From NCBI GenBank assembly GCA_035942915.1, contig DASZCR010000029.1, forward strand, positions 1 through 22,243: a stretch of DNA of 22,243 nt, read 5' to 3'. The translations under genes were made by a program, and so were the position numbers. Numbering within the stretch: position 1 is the stretch's first letter; each line of letters begins with the position of its first letter. Positions 16,134 through 22,243 of this stretch are shown piece by piece. The notes under the pieces were generated by a model. The model saw nothing but the letters and a program-made list of their open reading frames with translations, searched no databases and had not been told where the DNA came from. The DNA comes from DASZCR01 sp035942915 (GTDB lineage Bacteria; Acidobacteriota; Blastocatellia; Pyrinomonadales; Pyrinomonadaceae).

Positions 16134-16307
16134 TCGTATGTTCACTACTTCGTCCGACGTGTTGGCAGAGTGCGAGATGGACGCTCCTCGCGCTCGCATT
16201 TTGCGAAGGCCGGACGGCGCGTGAGCGCGTTTCTCAAACACCTTTTCGACGGCCTCGGATTTGCTTAATTTTGAAGTCGGGTGAACTTTGAAGTCGGGTG
16301 AACGGCG
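16134..16307. promoter_or_regulatory. Intergenic region upstream of mqnP with a 17-bp tandem duplication
   Basis: Together with the stem-loop before it, this makes a 296-bp gap without a supported gene. It should carry the mqnP promoter. TTTGAAGTCGGGTGAAC is present twice head to tail, at 16270-16286 and 16287-16303, ending four bases before the mqnP ATG. The second copy places GGGTGA six bases before the start, so the unit also carries the ribosome binding site. A minus-strand frame of about 100 codons here shows no family resemblance. Confidence 0.55.
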
Positions 16308-17177
16308 ATGTTGACGGCGGCGGGCAACCTCAGAACAACGCTTGAGATGATTAAGATTGAGCACACGCTGTTTGCTCTGCCCTTCGCGTTTCTCGGAGCG
16401 GTGCTCGCGGCCGGAGGCGTCCCGTCGCTGCGTCAACTGCTCTTTATCACGCTCGCGATGGTCGGCGCGCGCTCGGCCGCGATGGCCTTCAACCGCATCG
16501 TCGACCGCGAGTTTGACGCGGCCAACCCGCGCACACGCGAGCGCGCCATCCCGGCCGGACGCCTCTCGCTCTCGTTCGCATGGGCGTTCACGGCAGCCTC
16601 GACCGCGCTCTTTCTCTTCGCCGCCGCAATGCTCAACCCGCTGGCGCTGATGCTTGCGCCGGTCGCGCTCCTGAGCGTCTTCGCTTATTCATACACGAAG
16701 CGTTTCACGTCGCTTTCGCACGTCGTCCTCGGCTGGTGTCTGGCGATTGCGCCGACGGGCGCGTGGGTGGCCGTGCGCGGCCAAATAGACAGCCCCATGC
16801 CCTTGCTGCTCTCGCTCGTCGTGCTGCTCTGGACGGCAGGCTTCGACGTGCTCTACGCCTGTCAGGATTACGACTTCGACCGCCGCGCGGGGCTGCGTTC
16901 GATACCGGCGCGCGTCGGCGTCTCCCGCGCGCTGTGGGTTGGGCGCGCGCTTCATGCGGCAGCCTTCGCCGCGCTCGTCGGGTTATACTTTCTGACTTCT
17001 CTCGGCGCGCTCGCCCTCGTCGGCGTCGCGGCGACGGGCGCGCTGCTCGTCTACCAGCACGCGCTCGTGCGTGCCGGAGACCTCTCGCGGCTGAACGCGG
17101 CTTTCTTTACGACGAACGCCTTCGTCAGCGTGATTCTGCTGGCGACCTTCGGCGGCGCAATGTTGTTCAGGGCTTGA
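16308..17177 (+). CDS. mqnP: UbiA-family prenyltransferase of menaquinone synthesis
   Basis: MqnP attaches a polyprenyl chain to 1,4-dihydroxy-6-naphthoate at the cytoplasmic membrane. The 289-residue protein starts with the typical LRTTLEMIKIEHTLFALPFA and has several hydrophobic helices throughout. The two aspartate-rich motifs that bind the prenyl diphosphate through magnesium are N62-RIVDREFD-70 and D187-YDFD-191 (context YACQDYDFDRRAGLRSIP). The length fits the UbiA family. Assignment to MqnP rather than UbiA (4-hydroxybenzoate) rests on the mqnE and mqnD genes in the same cluster. ATG 16308 has GGGTGA upstream; a second methionine 13 codons later is less likely because LEMIKIEHTLFAL is preceded by conserved-looking residues. 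Confidence 0.9.
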   Translation: MLTAAGNLRTTLEMIKIEHTLFALPFAFLGAVLAAGGVPSLRQLLFITLAMVGARSAAMAFNRIVDREFDAANPRTRERAIPAGRLSLSFAWAFTAASTALFLFAAAMLNPLALMLAPVALLSVFAYSYTKRFTSLSHVVLGWCLAIAPTGAWVAVRGQIDSPMPLLLSLVVLLWTAGFDVLYACQDYDFDRRAGLRSIPARVGVSRALWVGRALHAAAFAALVGLYFLTSLGALALVGVAATGALLVYQHALVRAGDLSRLNAAFFTTNAFVSVILLATFGGAMLFRA

Positions 17178-17213
17178 GGGCGAGACTTGTTCGACGTGAA
17201 AGGCTCAGCGTCT

Positions 17214-17828
17214 ATGACGGCCACACTGATACCGGAGCAACAAAAGACGGACGCGCTCGTGCTCCACTTCGGCCCACTCCTGAAGAAGATGAGCGAGGAA
17301 GAGTTCTTCGAGTTCTGCATGCTCAACAAAGACCTGCGCATCGAACTCACCAGCACGGGAGACCTCATCATCATGCCCCCGACAGGAGGAAAGACCGGGA
17401 ACCGCAACTTCAAATTAAACGCTCGCTTCGGCATCTGGGTAGAACAAGACGGAACGGGTGTCGGCTTCGATTCCTCGACGCTCTTCTCGCTGCCGAACGG
17501 CGCGAAACGCTCGCCCGATTTGGCGTGGGTCAAAAAAGAGAGATGGGCAACGCTGTCTGATGAAGAACAGGAGAAGTTCTCTCCGCTCTGCCCGGACTTC
17601 GTCGTCGAGTTGCCTTCGCCGACCGATTCGCTGAAACGGCTGCGCCAGAAGATGGAAGAGTACATCGCCAACGGCGCGCAGCTTGGCTGGCTCATCGACC
17701 CCGGAGAGAAGATGGTTTATGTCTACCGGCCTCAGTCGGCCGTCGAGATTTTGGAAGACCCGGAGAGCCTCTCCGGCGAACCTCTGCTGCGCGGCTTCGC
17801 GCTCGACATGCGTGCGCTCTGGGAATAA
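17214..17828 (+). CDS. Uma2-family (PD-(D/E)xK-fold) protein
   Basis: This 204-residue protein belongs to the Uma2 family, which has the restriction endonuclease-like fold and is abundant in cyanobacteria, Chloroflexi and acidobacteria; no biological role is firmly established. Visible hallmarks are LRIELTSTGDLIIMPPTGG, RSPDLAWVKKERW with the first acidic residue, CPDFVVELPSPTDSL with the second, and the C-terminal KMEEYIANGAQLGWLIDP. The active-site D-E-x-L pattern seems intact. The frame opens at a TTG (17187), but ATG 17214 gives the normal N-terminus. It lies 36 bp after mqnP and 38 bp before mqnE, so it is transcribed within the menaquinone cluster. Confidence 0.9.
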   Translation: MTATLIPEQQKTDALVLHFGPLLKKMSEEEFFEFCMLNKDLRIELTSTGDLIIMPPTGGKTGNRNFKLNARFGIWVEQDGTGVGFDSSTLFSLPNGAKRSPDLAWVKKERWATLSDEEQEKFSPLCPDFVVELPSPTDSLKRLRQKMEEYIANGAQLGWLIDPGEKMVYVYRPQSAVEILEDPESLSGEPLLRGFALDMRALWE

Positions 17829-17866
17829 TGTTTCAACTCTAAATCTGGCATCCTGAATCTTGCATT

Positions 17867-18979
17867 ATGAAATTTTCACACGACCCGAAACTTAACGACA
17901 TCGCGCCGAGAGTCGAAGCGGGCGAGCGGCTCACGTTCGAGGACGGCGTGGCGCTGTTTGCGACCGATGATTTGGCGGCGCTGGCGCGTCTGGCCGACTC
18001 CGTCCGTCGGCGTCTGCACGGCCGCACCACTTACTTCAACGTCAATCGCCACTTCAACCCGACCAACGTCTGTTACGCCGATTGCAAGTTCTGCGGCTTC
18101 TATCGCACGCCGCGCCAGCCCGACGCCTACACGCACAACATCGAGGACTCTCTACGCATCGCGGGCGAGGCCGTCCGCGAGGGCGCGACCGAGTTGCACA
18201 TCGTCGGCGGCCTCAATACGAAACTGCCGTTCAGCTATTTCACAGACCTGCTCTCGGCCTTGAAGCGCGAGTATCCGGCGCTCCACCTGAAGGCTTGGAC
18301 GATGGTCGAGATAGACCACTTCGCGCACTTCTACAAGATGAGCGACGAGGAGGTTATCGAGCGCCTCAAGGCGGCCGGGATGGACTCCTGTCCGGGCGGC
18401 GGCGCGGAGATTTTCCGCGAGCCGACGCGCTCGATGATTTGCGCGCACAAGACCGACGGCGCACGCTGGCTCGAACTCTCCGGCAAAGTCCACGCCGCCG
18501 GTCTCAAGACCAACGCGACGATGCTCTACGGCCACATTGAATCGGTCGAAGACCGCGTTGACCATCTCATTCGCTTGCGCGAGCAGCAGGACATCTCCGG
18601 CGGCTTCCAGTGCTTCATCCCGCTCGCCTTCTATCCGCCGGGCACGAAACTCGCCCACCTGCCCGGCCCATCCGGCGTCGATTCGCTCAAGACCATCGCC
18701 GTCTCGCGCCTCATGCTCGACAACTTCCCGCACGTCAAAGCCTACTGGGTGATGTTGGGCAAGAGGCTCGCGCAGGTCGCACTGCACTACGGAGCCAACG
18801 ACCTCGACGGCACGATTACCGAAGGCGGCGAGTTGACTGAAAGCTACTCGGTCGAGTCGGGCGGCGAGGTCAAGATGACGAAACAGGAGATAGTCTCGCT
18901 CATCGAAGAGGCGGGGCTTGAGGCGGTCGAGCGCGACACGCTCTACCGGCGCGTCGAGCGCGAGCCGGCCGTTGTATGA
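17867..18979 (+). CDS. mqnE: Aminofutalosine synthase (radical SAM)
   Basis: MqnE joins 3-enolpyruvylbenzoate to the adenosyl group of SAM, giving aminofutalosine, an early step in futalosine-route menaquinone synthesis. The 370-residue protein has the radical SAM cluster motif CYADCKFC with Cys69, Cys73 and Cys76, after HFNPTNV. The MqnE-type stretches TELHIVGGLNTKLPFSYF, LKAWTMVEIDHFAHF, GMDSCPGGGAEIF and ATMLYGHIES follow. The HIVGG sequence favours MqnE over its paralogue MqnC (cyclic dehypoxanthine futalosine synthase). ATG 17867 has no Shine-Dalgarno that I can see, only AT-rich sequence. The stop TGA shares bases with the ATG of the next gene (18976), so the pair is translationally coupled. 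Confidence 0.94.
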   Translation: MKFSHDPKLNDIAPRVEAGERLTFEDGVALFATDDLAALARLADSVRRRLHGRTTYFNVNRHFNPTNVCYADCKFCGFYRTPRQPDAYTHNIEDSLRIAGEAVREGATELHIVGGLNTKLPFSYFTDLLSALKREYPALHLKAWTMVEIDHFAHFYKMSDEEVIERLKAAGMDSCPGGGAEIFREPTRSMICAHKTDGARWLELSGKVHAAGLKTNATMLYGHIESVEDRVDHLIRLREQQDISGGFQCFIPLAFYPPGTKLAHLPGPSGVDSLKTIAVSRLMLDNFPHVKAYWVMLGKRLAQVALHYGANDLDGTITEGGELTESYSVESGGEVKMTKQEIVSLIEEAGLEAVERDTLYRRVEREPAVV

Positions 18980-19521
18980 GACGCTTGCTGAAAGTGCTCT
19001 TCCTCTCGCTCGTCGCGTCGGTTGCGCTCGTCGGCGCGGACTCTCCGGCGCAGGGTCAGAGGAGCGCGCCTCTGCCGCGTTTTGAAGACTACCCGGTGCG
19101 GCAGATTTACAGAGGGCGCGTTGCGCCGCCGCGCATCGACCACCGGCGCGCGCGCCTGTATCGCACGCGTCTGCGCGAAGATTCGCAGGCGGGGCCGAAC
19201 TTCGCAGGCCGTTATACGGTCGTCCACTGGGGTTGCGGGACGGGCTGCGCGCAGGTGGCGGTTGTCGATGCGCGGACGGGGCGCGTCTACTGGCCGCCGG
19301 TCGATTACGTCGATATTCCACACCCGGATGTAGACCGCGCGCGCCATAGCGGCTGGCGTCTCGACAGCCGTCTTCTCGTCCTGACACAATCGCACTACGA
19401 CAGATACGCAAGTTACACGGCCTTCTATTACCTGTTCGACAACAACCGCTTTCGCCTGCTGCGAAAGGTCGAGTTACGCGGCGACGAGTCAATGGACGAG
19501 GACGCCGAAGGACGGCAATAA
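18976..19521 (+). CDS. Small secreted protein with a WGCGTGC motif, function unknown
   Basis: The 181-residue product starts MRRLLKVLFLSLVASVALVG, a signal peptide with probable cleavage near SPAQG-Q (about residue 27). The centre holds NFAGRYTVVHWGCGTGCAQVAVVDARTG, in which two cysteines four residues apart (WGCGTGCA) could form a disulfide or bind a metal once exported. The rest looks like beta strands with many Tyr, Arg and Asp residues. Similar NFAGxYTVVxWGCGTGC proteins are common in proteobacteria and acidobacteria but have no assigned function as far as I know. The start overlaps the mqnE stop in ATGA and the next gene begins three bases after its stop, so it is firmly part of the menaquinone operon. 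A periplasmic protein there is unexpected. Confidence 0.8.
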   Translation: MRRLLKVLFLSLVASVALVGADSPAQGQRSAPLPRFEDYPVRQIYRGRVAPPRIDHRRARLYRTRLREDSQAGPNFAGRYTVVHWGCGTGCAQVAVVDARTGRVYWPPVDYVDIPHPDVDRARHSGWRLDSRLLVLTQSHYDRYASYTAFYYLFDNNRFRLLRKVELRGDESMDEDAEGRQ

Positions 19522-19524
19522 GAG

Positions 19525-20307
19525 TTGAGCAGCAGAGACATCGAGAAGTTCAAGCCGACCGAGCGGTTCTCCGACCGCGTCAGGAACTACAAGCGTTTTC
19601 GTCCTGACTACCCGCGCGCGGTCATCGAACTACTGCGCACCGAGACGGGTCTCGCACCCGCTTCACAGGTCGCCGACATCGGCTGCGGAACCGGGTTGCT
19701 CGCGCGCCTCTTTCTCGAAGAGGGCTGCGTGGTCTACGGCGTCGAGCCGAACCGCGCGATGCGCGAGGCCGGAGAGGAAGAACTGGCACGCTACTCGAAC
19801 TTCATCAGCGTCGAAGGCAGCGCCGAGGCGACGACGCTTGCCGACGAGTCGGTCGATTACGTCGTCGCCGGTCAGGCCTTCCATTGGTTCGACGTGCCGC
19901 GCGCGCGTGGAGAGTTGCGACGCGTGCTGCGCACAGGCGGTTGGGCGGTGCTCGTCTGGAACAACCGGCGCACCGAGACGACCCCTTTCCTGCGCGCCTA
20001 CGAAGACTTCCTCCGACGCTTCGGCACGGACTACGAGCAGGTCAGCATGAAGTACGCGCACGAGGAGTCTCTGCGCGAGTTCTTCGAGGGCGACTACCGT
20101 TTCGCGCGTTTCGACCATCGACAACTCTTCGACTTCGAGGGGCTTCGGGGACGCTCGCTCTCAGCCTCCTACATGCCGGGCGAGGACGCGCCGCAGTTTG
20201 CGCCGATGCTTGAGCGTTTGCGAGAGATTTTCGACGAGCATCAGAACAACCAACAGGTCAGTTTCGATTACGATACGCTGGTTTATTACGGACAGATAAA
20301 ATCATGA
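19525..20307 (+). CDS. Class I SAM-dependent methyltransferase in the menaquinone operon
   Basis: This 260-residue enzyme has a Methyltransf_11-type fold. Motif I is ADIGCGTGLLARLF (about 50-63), the acidic residue that binds the SAM ribose is in VVYGVEPNRAM (about 69-79), and GQAFHWFDVP followed by LRRVLRTGGWAVLVWNN is the typical later pair. The FHWFD form is usual for many uncharacterised methyltransferases and differs from UbiE/MenG, so it is not simply called as demethylmenaquinone methyltransferase. The start is a TTG at 19525, three bases after the previous stop, with only a weak upstream site; FSDRVRNYKRFRPDYP close to the N-terminus is the family's normal beginning. The TGA overlaps the mqnD ATG in ATGA. 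Confidence 0.87.
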   Translation: MSSRDIEKFKPTERFSDRVRNYKRFRPDYPRAVIELLRTETGLAPASQVADIGCGTGLLARLFLEEGCVVYGVEPNRAMREAGEEELARYSNFISVEGSAEATTLADESVDYVVAGQAFHWFDVPRARGELRRVLRTGGWAVLVWNNRRTETTPFLRAYEDFLRRFGTDYEQVSMKYAHEESLREFFEGDYRFARFDHRQLFDFEGLRGRSLSASYMPGEDAPQFAPMLERLREIFDEHQNNQQVSFDYDTLVYYGQIKS

Positions 20308-21155
20308 CCACCACCGCCGCACAGACACGCACCATCACCGTCGCGCACTCGCCCGACTCCGACGACGCCTTCATGTTCTACGCGCTCGCCACAGACAAAC
20401 TCGACACCGGCCATCTGCGCTTCGAGCACGTCCTTGAAGACATCCAGACCTTGAACGAGAAGGCGATGCGCGGCGTCTACGACGTGACGGCCATCAGTTT
20501 CCACGCCTATGCATACATCTCCGAACGCTACGCGCTGCTGCCGCACGGCGCGTCCATCGGCGACAACTACGGCCCCATCCTCGTCGCGCGCGAGCCGCAC
20601 AAGGTTGAAGACATCGCGCGTCTGAAGGTGGCCGTTCCCGGCACGCTGACGAGCGCCTTCCTCGCCCTGCGTATCCTCTGCCCCGACTTCGAGTACACGG
20701 TCGTTCCCTTCGACCGGATTATCGACGCCGTGCGCGAGGGACAGGCCGACGCCGGTCTGCTGATACACGAAGGCCAACTCTTTTATCAGCGTCTCGGTCT
20801 GCACAAGGTCGTTGACCTCGGCGAGTGGTGGCACGCGCGGACTTCCCTGCCGCTCCCGATGGGCGGCAACGCCGTCCGTCGCGACCTCGGTGCGGAGACC
20901 ATCCGCCTCGTCTCGCGCTATCTCCACGAGAGCATCCAGTATTCGCTCGCGCATCGTCAGGACGCGCTCGCCTACGCTATGCAGTTTGCGCGCGAGATGG
21001 ACACGGAGTTGGCTGACCGTTTCGTCGCCATGTGGGTCAACCAGATGACGCTCGACTACACGACGCGCGGCCGCCTCGCCGTCCAGCGCCTGCTCGACGA
21101 GGGAGCGGAGCGCGGCGTCATCCCGCACCGCGTCGTCGCCGAATTTATTGACTAA
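20304..21155 (+). CDS. mqnD: 1,4-dihydroxy-6-naphthoate synthase
   Basis: MqnD converts cyclic dehypoxanthine futalosine into 1,4-dihydroxy-6-naphthoate, the substrate for MqnP. The 283-residue protein has the fold of periplasmic binding proteins but no signal peptide. It carries VAHSPDSDDAFMFYAL near residue 12, LEDIQTLNEKAM, VTAISFHAYAYI (substrate pocket), LLIHEGQLFY with a histidine at 155 that matches the proposed catalytic His, and VDLGEWWHARTSLPLPMGG. These fit MqnD from Thermus better than MqnA (chorismate dehydratase). The ATG overlaps the methyltransferase stop. mqnE makes the pathway precursor and mqnD the pathway product, with mqnB and mqnC steps between them encoded elsewhere. 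Confidence 0.93.
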   Translation: MTTTAAQTRTITVAHSPDSDDAFMFYALATDKLDTGHLRFEHVLEDIQTLNEKAMRGVYDVTAISFHAYAYISERYALLPHGASIGDNYGPILVAREPHKVEDIARLKVAVPGTLTSAFLALRILCPDFEYTVVPFDRIIDAVREGQADAGLLIHEGQLFYQRLGLHKVVDLGEWWHARTSLPLPMGGNAVRRDLGAETIRLVSRYLHESIQYSLAHRQDALAYAMQFAREMDTELADRFVAMWVNQMTLDYTTRGRLAVQRLLDEGAERGVIPHRVVAEFID

Positions 21156-21303
21156 AGCGCACGGAAATCGGAGACGGGAGCGATTCTGGGAAGGGTCTCG
21201 AAGCAACACGGGATTGCTTGTCAGCATCTGAGATTGGTACGCCAGAGGTGGGCAACTGCGGGCGACGAGCGGCAGGCCGGCTCAAACATTCAACCGAAAT
21301 CCA
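21156..21303. promoter_or_regulatory. Intergenic region after mqnD
   Basis: This 148-bp spacer separates mqnD from the last gene. It contains no good terminator hairpin and no clear Shine-Dalgarno before ATG 21304. It may hold a promoter for the downstream gene, or the two may share a transcript. Confidence 0.3.
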
Positions 21304-22188
21304 ATGAAAAAGATGAAACGCGTTTTTTCGGCACTTTTAGCGGCGTTTGCCGTCACGACGGCGACCTCTGCGCAACAGCAGCAGCAGGCGCAGAAAGCGA
21401 CTCCTGTGAGCGCCGCAGCGGTGCGGCGGGCGGACGGCTCGGTCGATGTCGACGGCATCATCCGCGCCTTCACGGCCAAAGAGGCCGAGTTTGCGCGCGC
21501 CCTTTCGCAGTACGGCTTCAAGCGCGACGCCGTCGTCCAGACTATCGGCATGGGCGGGCAGATTACGGGCGAGTACAAACGCGTCTCGCGCTTCGTCCTC
21601 AGCGACAACGCCGAGCGCTTCGAGAGAATCCTTCACTTCCCGATGCCGACCATTCAGGAAGTGACCATCACGGCCGCCGACATCGAAGACCTCGGCGGCG
21701 TTCAGGCCTTCGCGCTCGAACCCGCGAAGATTGACCGTTACAACTTCACCTACGTCGGCAAAGAGCGCATCGACGAACTCGACCTCTACATGTTCGATGT
21801 CGCGCCGAAAGTGATGCCCGACCCGAAGAAGACTAAGGAGCGACTCTTTCAGGGTCGCATCTGGGTTGACGACCAGGACTTGCAAATCGTCAAGGCGCGC
21901 GGCAAGGGCGTCCCCGAAGGCAACGAGCGTTTCCCGGTCTTCGAGACCTACCGCGAGCAGATTGACGGCCGCTACTGGTTCCCGACCTACGCCTACGCAG
22001 ACGACGAGTTGGTCTTCAAGAACGGAGCGGTCGTCCACCTGAGAGTGCGCATCAAGTACACGGACTACGAGAAGCTCGGCGCGAAGGTGACGATTATCGA
22101 GGAGGGCGAGCCGGGCGTCGAAGACCCGGAGCAGAAGAAGAAGCCCGCACCGCAGACCAACCCGCAGAACAAGCCTCCGCAACGGTAA
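21304..22188 (+). CDS. Secreted LolA-like protein, function unknown
   Basis: The 294-residue product has a signal peptide (MKKMKRVFSALLAAFAVTTA, cleavage probably at TSA-Q). A low-complexity Q-rich stretch follows, then a domain reminiscent of outer-membrane lipoprotein-sorting (LolA/LppX-like) proteins: FKRDAVVQTIGMGGQITGEYKRVSRF, YVGKERIDELDLYMFDVAPK, then LFQGRIWVDDQDLQIVKARG and YWFPTYAYADDEL. That order (a carrier-like barrel with D-x-x-x-F-x-V and RIWVD motifs) is typical of proteins annotated as LolA-type. The C-terminus is a proline-rich tail (KKKPAPQTNPQNKPPQR). Whether it carries a lipid is unknown. ATG 21304 is the only reasonable start. Confidence 0.72.
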   Translation: MKKMKRVFSALLAAFAVTTATSAQQQQQAQKATPVSAAAVRRADGSVDVDGIIRAFTAKEAEFARALSQYGFKRDAVVQTIGMGGQITGEYKRVSRFVLSDNAERFERILHFPMPTIQEVTITAADIEDLGGVQAFALEPAKIDRYNFTYVGKERIDELDLYMFDVAPKVMPDPKKTKERLFQGRIWVDDQDLQIVKARGKGVPEGNERFPVFETYREQIDGRYWFPTYAYADDELVFKNGAVVHLRVRIKYTDYEKLGAKVTIIEEGEPGVEDPEQKKKPAPQTNPQNKPPQR

Positions 22189-22243
22189 ACGCGGACGAAG
22201 GCCGGAGCAGTCACAGAGAGACGGCGGCGCGTGAGCGTTCATC
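22189..22243. other. Right edge of the window, non-coding
   Basis: The last 55 bases follow the stop of the LolA-like gene. I see no gene start, terminator hairpin or other feature in them. Confidence 0.4.

Noticed and set aside
16131..16436. Minus-strand 101-codon frame in the gap before mqnP
   Set aside because: No family resemblance and no ribosome binding site, and it runs into the mqnP coding region.
15535..17828. GNAT and Uma2 genes as toxin-antitoxin components
   Set aside because: Neither has a partner of antitoxin type next to it: the GNAT lacks an RHH neighbour (DUF1778) and the Uma2 gene stands alone between pathway genes.
18152..19492. Minus-strand open frame of 446 codons opposite mqnE and the WGCGTGC gene
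   Set aside because: The opposite strand holds two clear genes with family motifs; the long antisense frame reflects high GC and codon bias.
20304..21155. Calling this gene mqnA (chorismate dehydratase) or a solute-binding protein
   Set aside because: The LEDIQTLN, IHEGQLFY and VDLGEWW stretches fit MqnD, and there is no signal peptide.
1..22243. tRNA, rRNA, insertion sequences, prophage genes
   Set aside because: None was recognised on either strand: no cloverleaf-like sequences, transposase motifs or terminal inverted repeats with target duplications.

Overview
The window is about 22 kb of GC-rich, densely coding bacterial DNA. It carries about 20 genes, all on one chromosome-like stretch, with no rRNA, tRNA, insertion sequence, phage gene or CRISPR array that I can see. 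The best guess for the source is an acidobacterium of the Blastocatellia/Pyrinomonadaceae type. This is inference from gene style: an OmpR-type winged helix fused to other domains, S41 peptidases, a Uma2 protein, a futalosine-type menaquinone cluster, and heptamer tandem repeats between genes. I could not run a taxonomic search.

Left part (1-7.0 kb). The left edge cuts an MbtH-like gene (minus strand), which suggests a nonribosomal peptide synthetase locus just outside the window. A DinG/XPD-type helicase, a small DUF1992 protein and a SAM-dependent methyltransferase follow, all on the minus strand. The hairpin between the last two looks like a terminator and also contains the DUF1992 ribosome binding site. 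Divergent from the methyltransferase is a three-domain protein: winged-helix DNA binding, alpha/beta hydrolase, and a class III cyclase domain that has lost its metal-binding aspartates. glyA (minus) converges on it.

Middle part (7.2-14.7 kb). A TetR regulator overlaps by 4 nt the start of a secreted S41-family peptidase gene that has one in-frame TAA at 8207-8209. A secreted repeat-like protein of unknown function follows, with a strong terminator after it. proS comes next, then two minus-strand genes: an LCAT-like lipase/acyltransferase lipoprotein and larB. The larB/lipase junction is made of heptanucleotide repeats.

Right part (14.9-22.2 kb, all plus strand). This is a menaquinone (futalosine pathway) gene group: ubiX-type flavin prenyltransferase, a GNAT acetyltransferase, the UbiA-type prenyltransferase mqnP, a Uma2 protein, the radical-SAM aminofutalosine synthase mqnE, a small secreted protein with a WGCGTGC motif, a class I methyltransferase and mqnD. 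The last four genes are packed with ATGA overlaps or a 3-nt gap, so they are very likely one translationally coupled operon. mqnA, mqnB, mqnC and the UbiD-type decarboxylase are not in the window. A secreted LolA-like protein closes the window.

The most notable items are the winged helix/hydrolase/pseudo-cyclase fusion, the non-pathway genes embedded in the menaquinone operon, the nonsense codon in the S41 gene, the heptamer repeats at the lipase start, and the SD-in-terminator hairpin.
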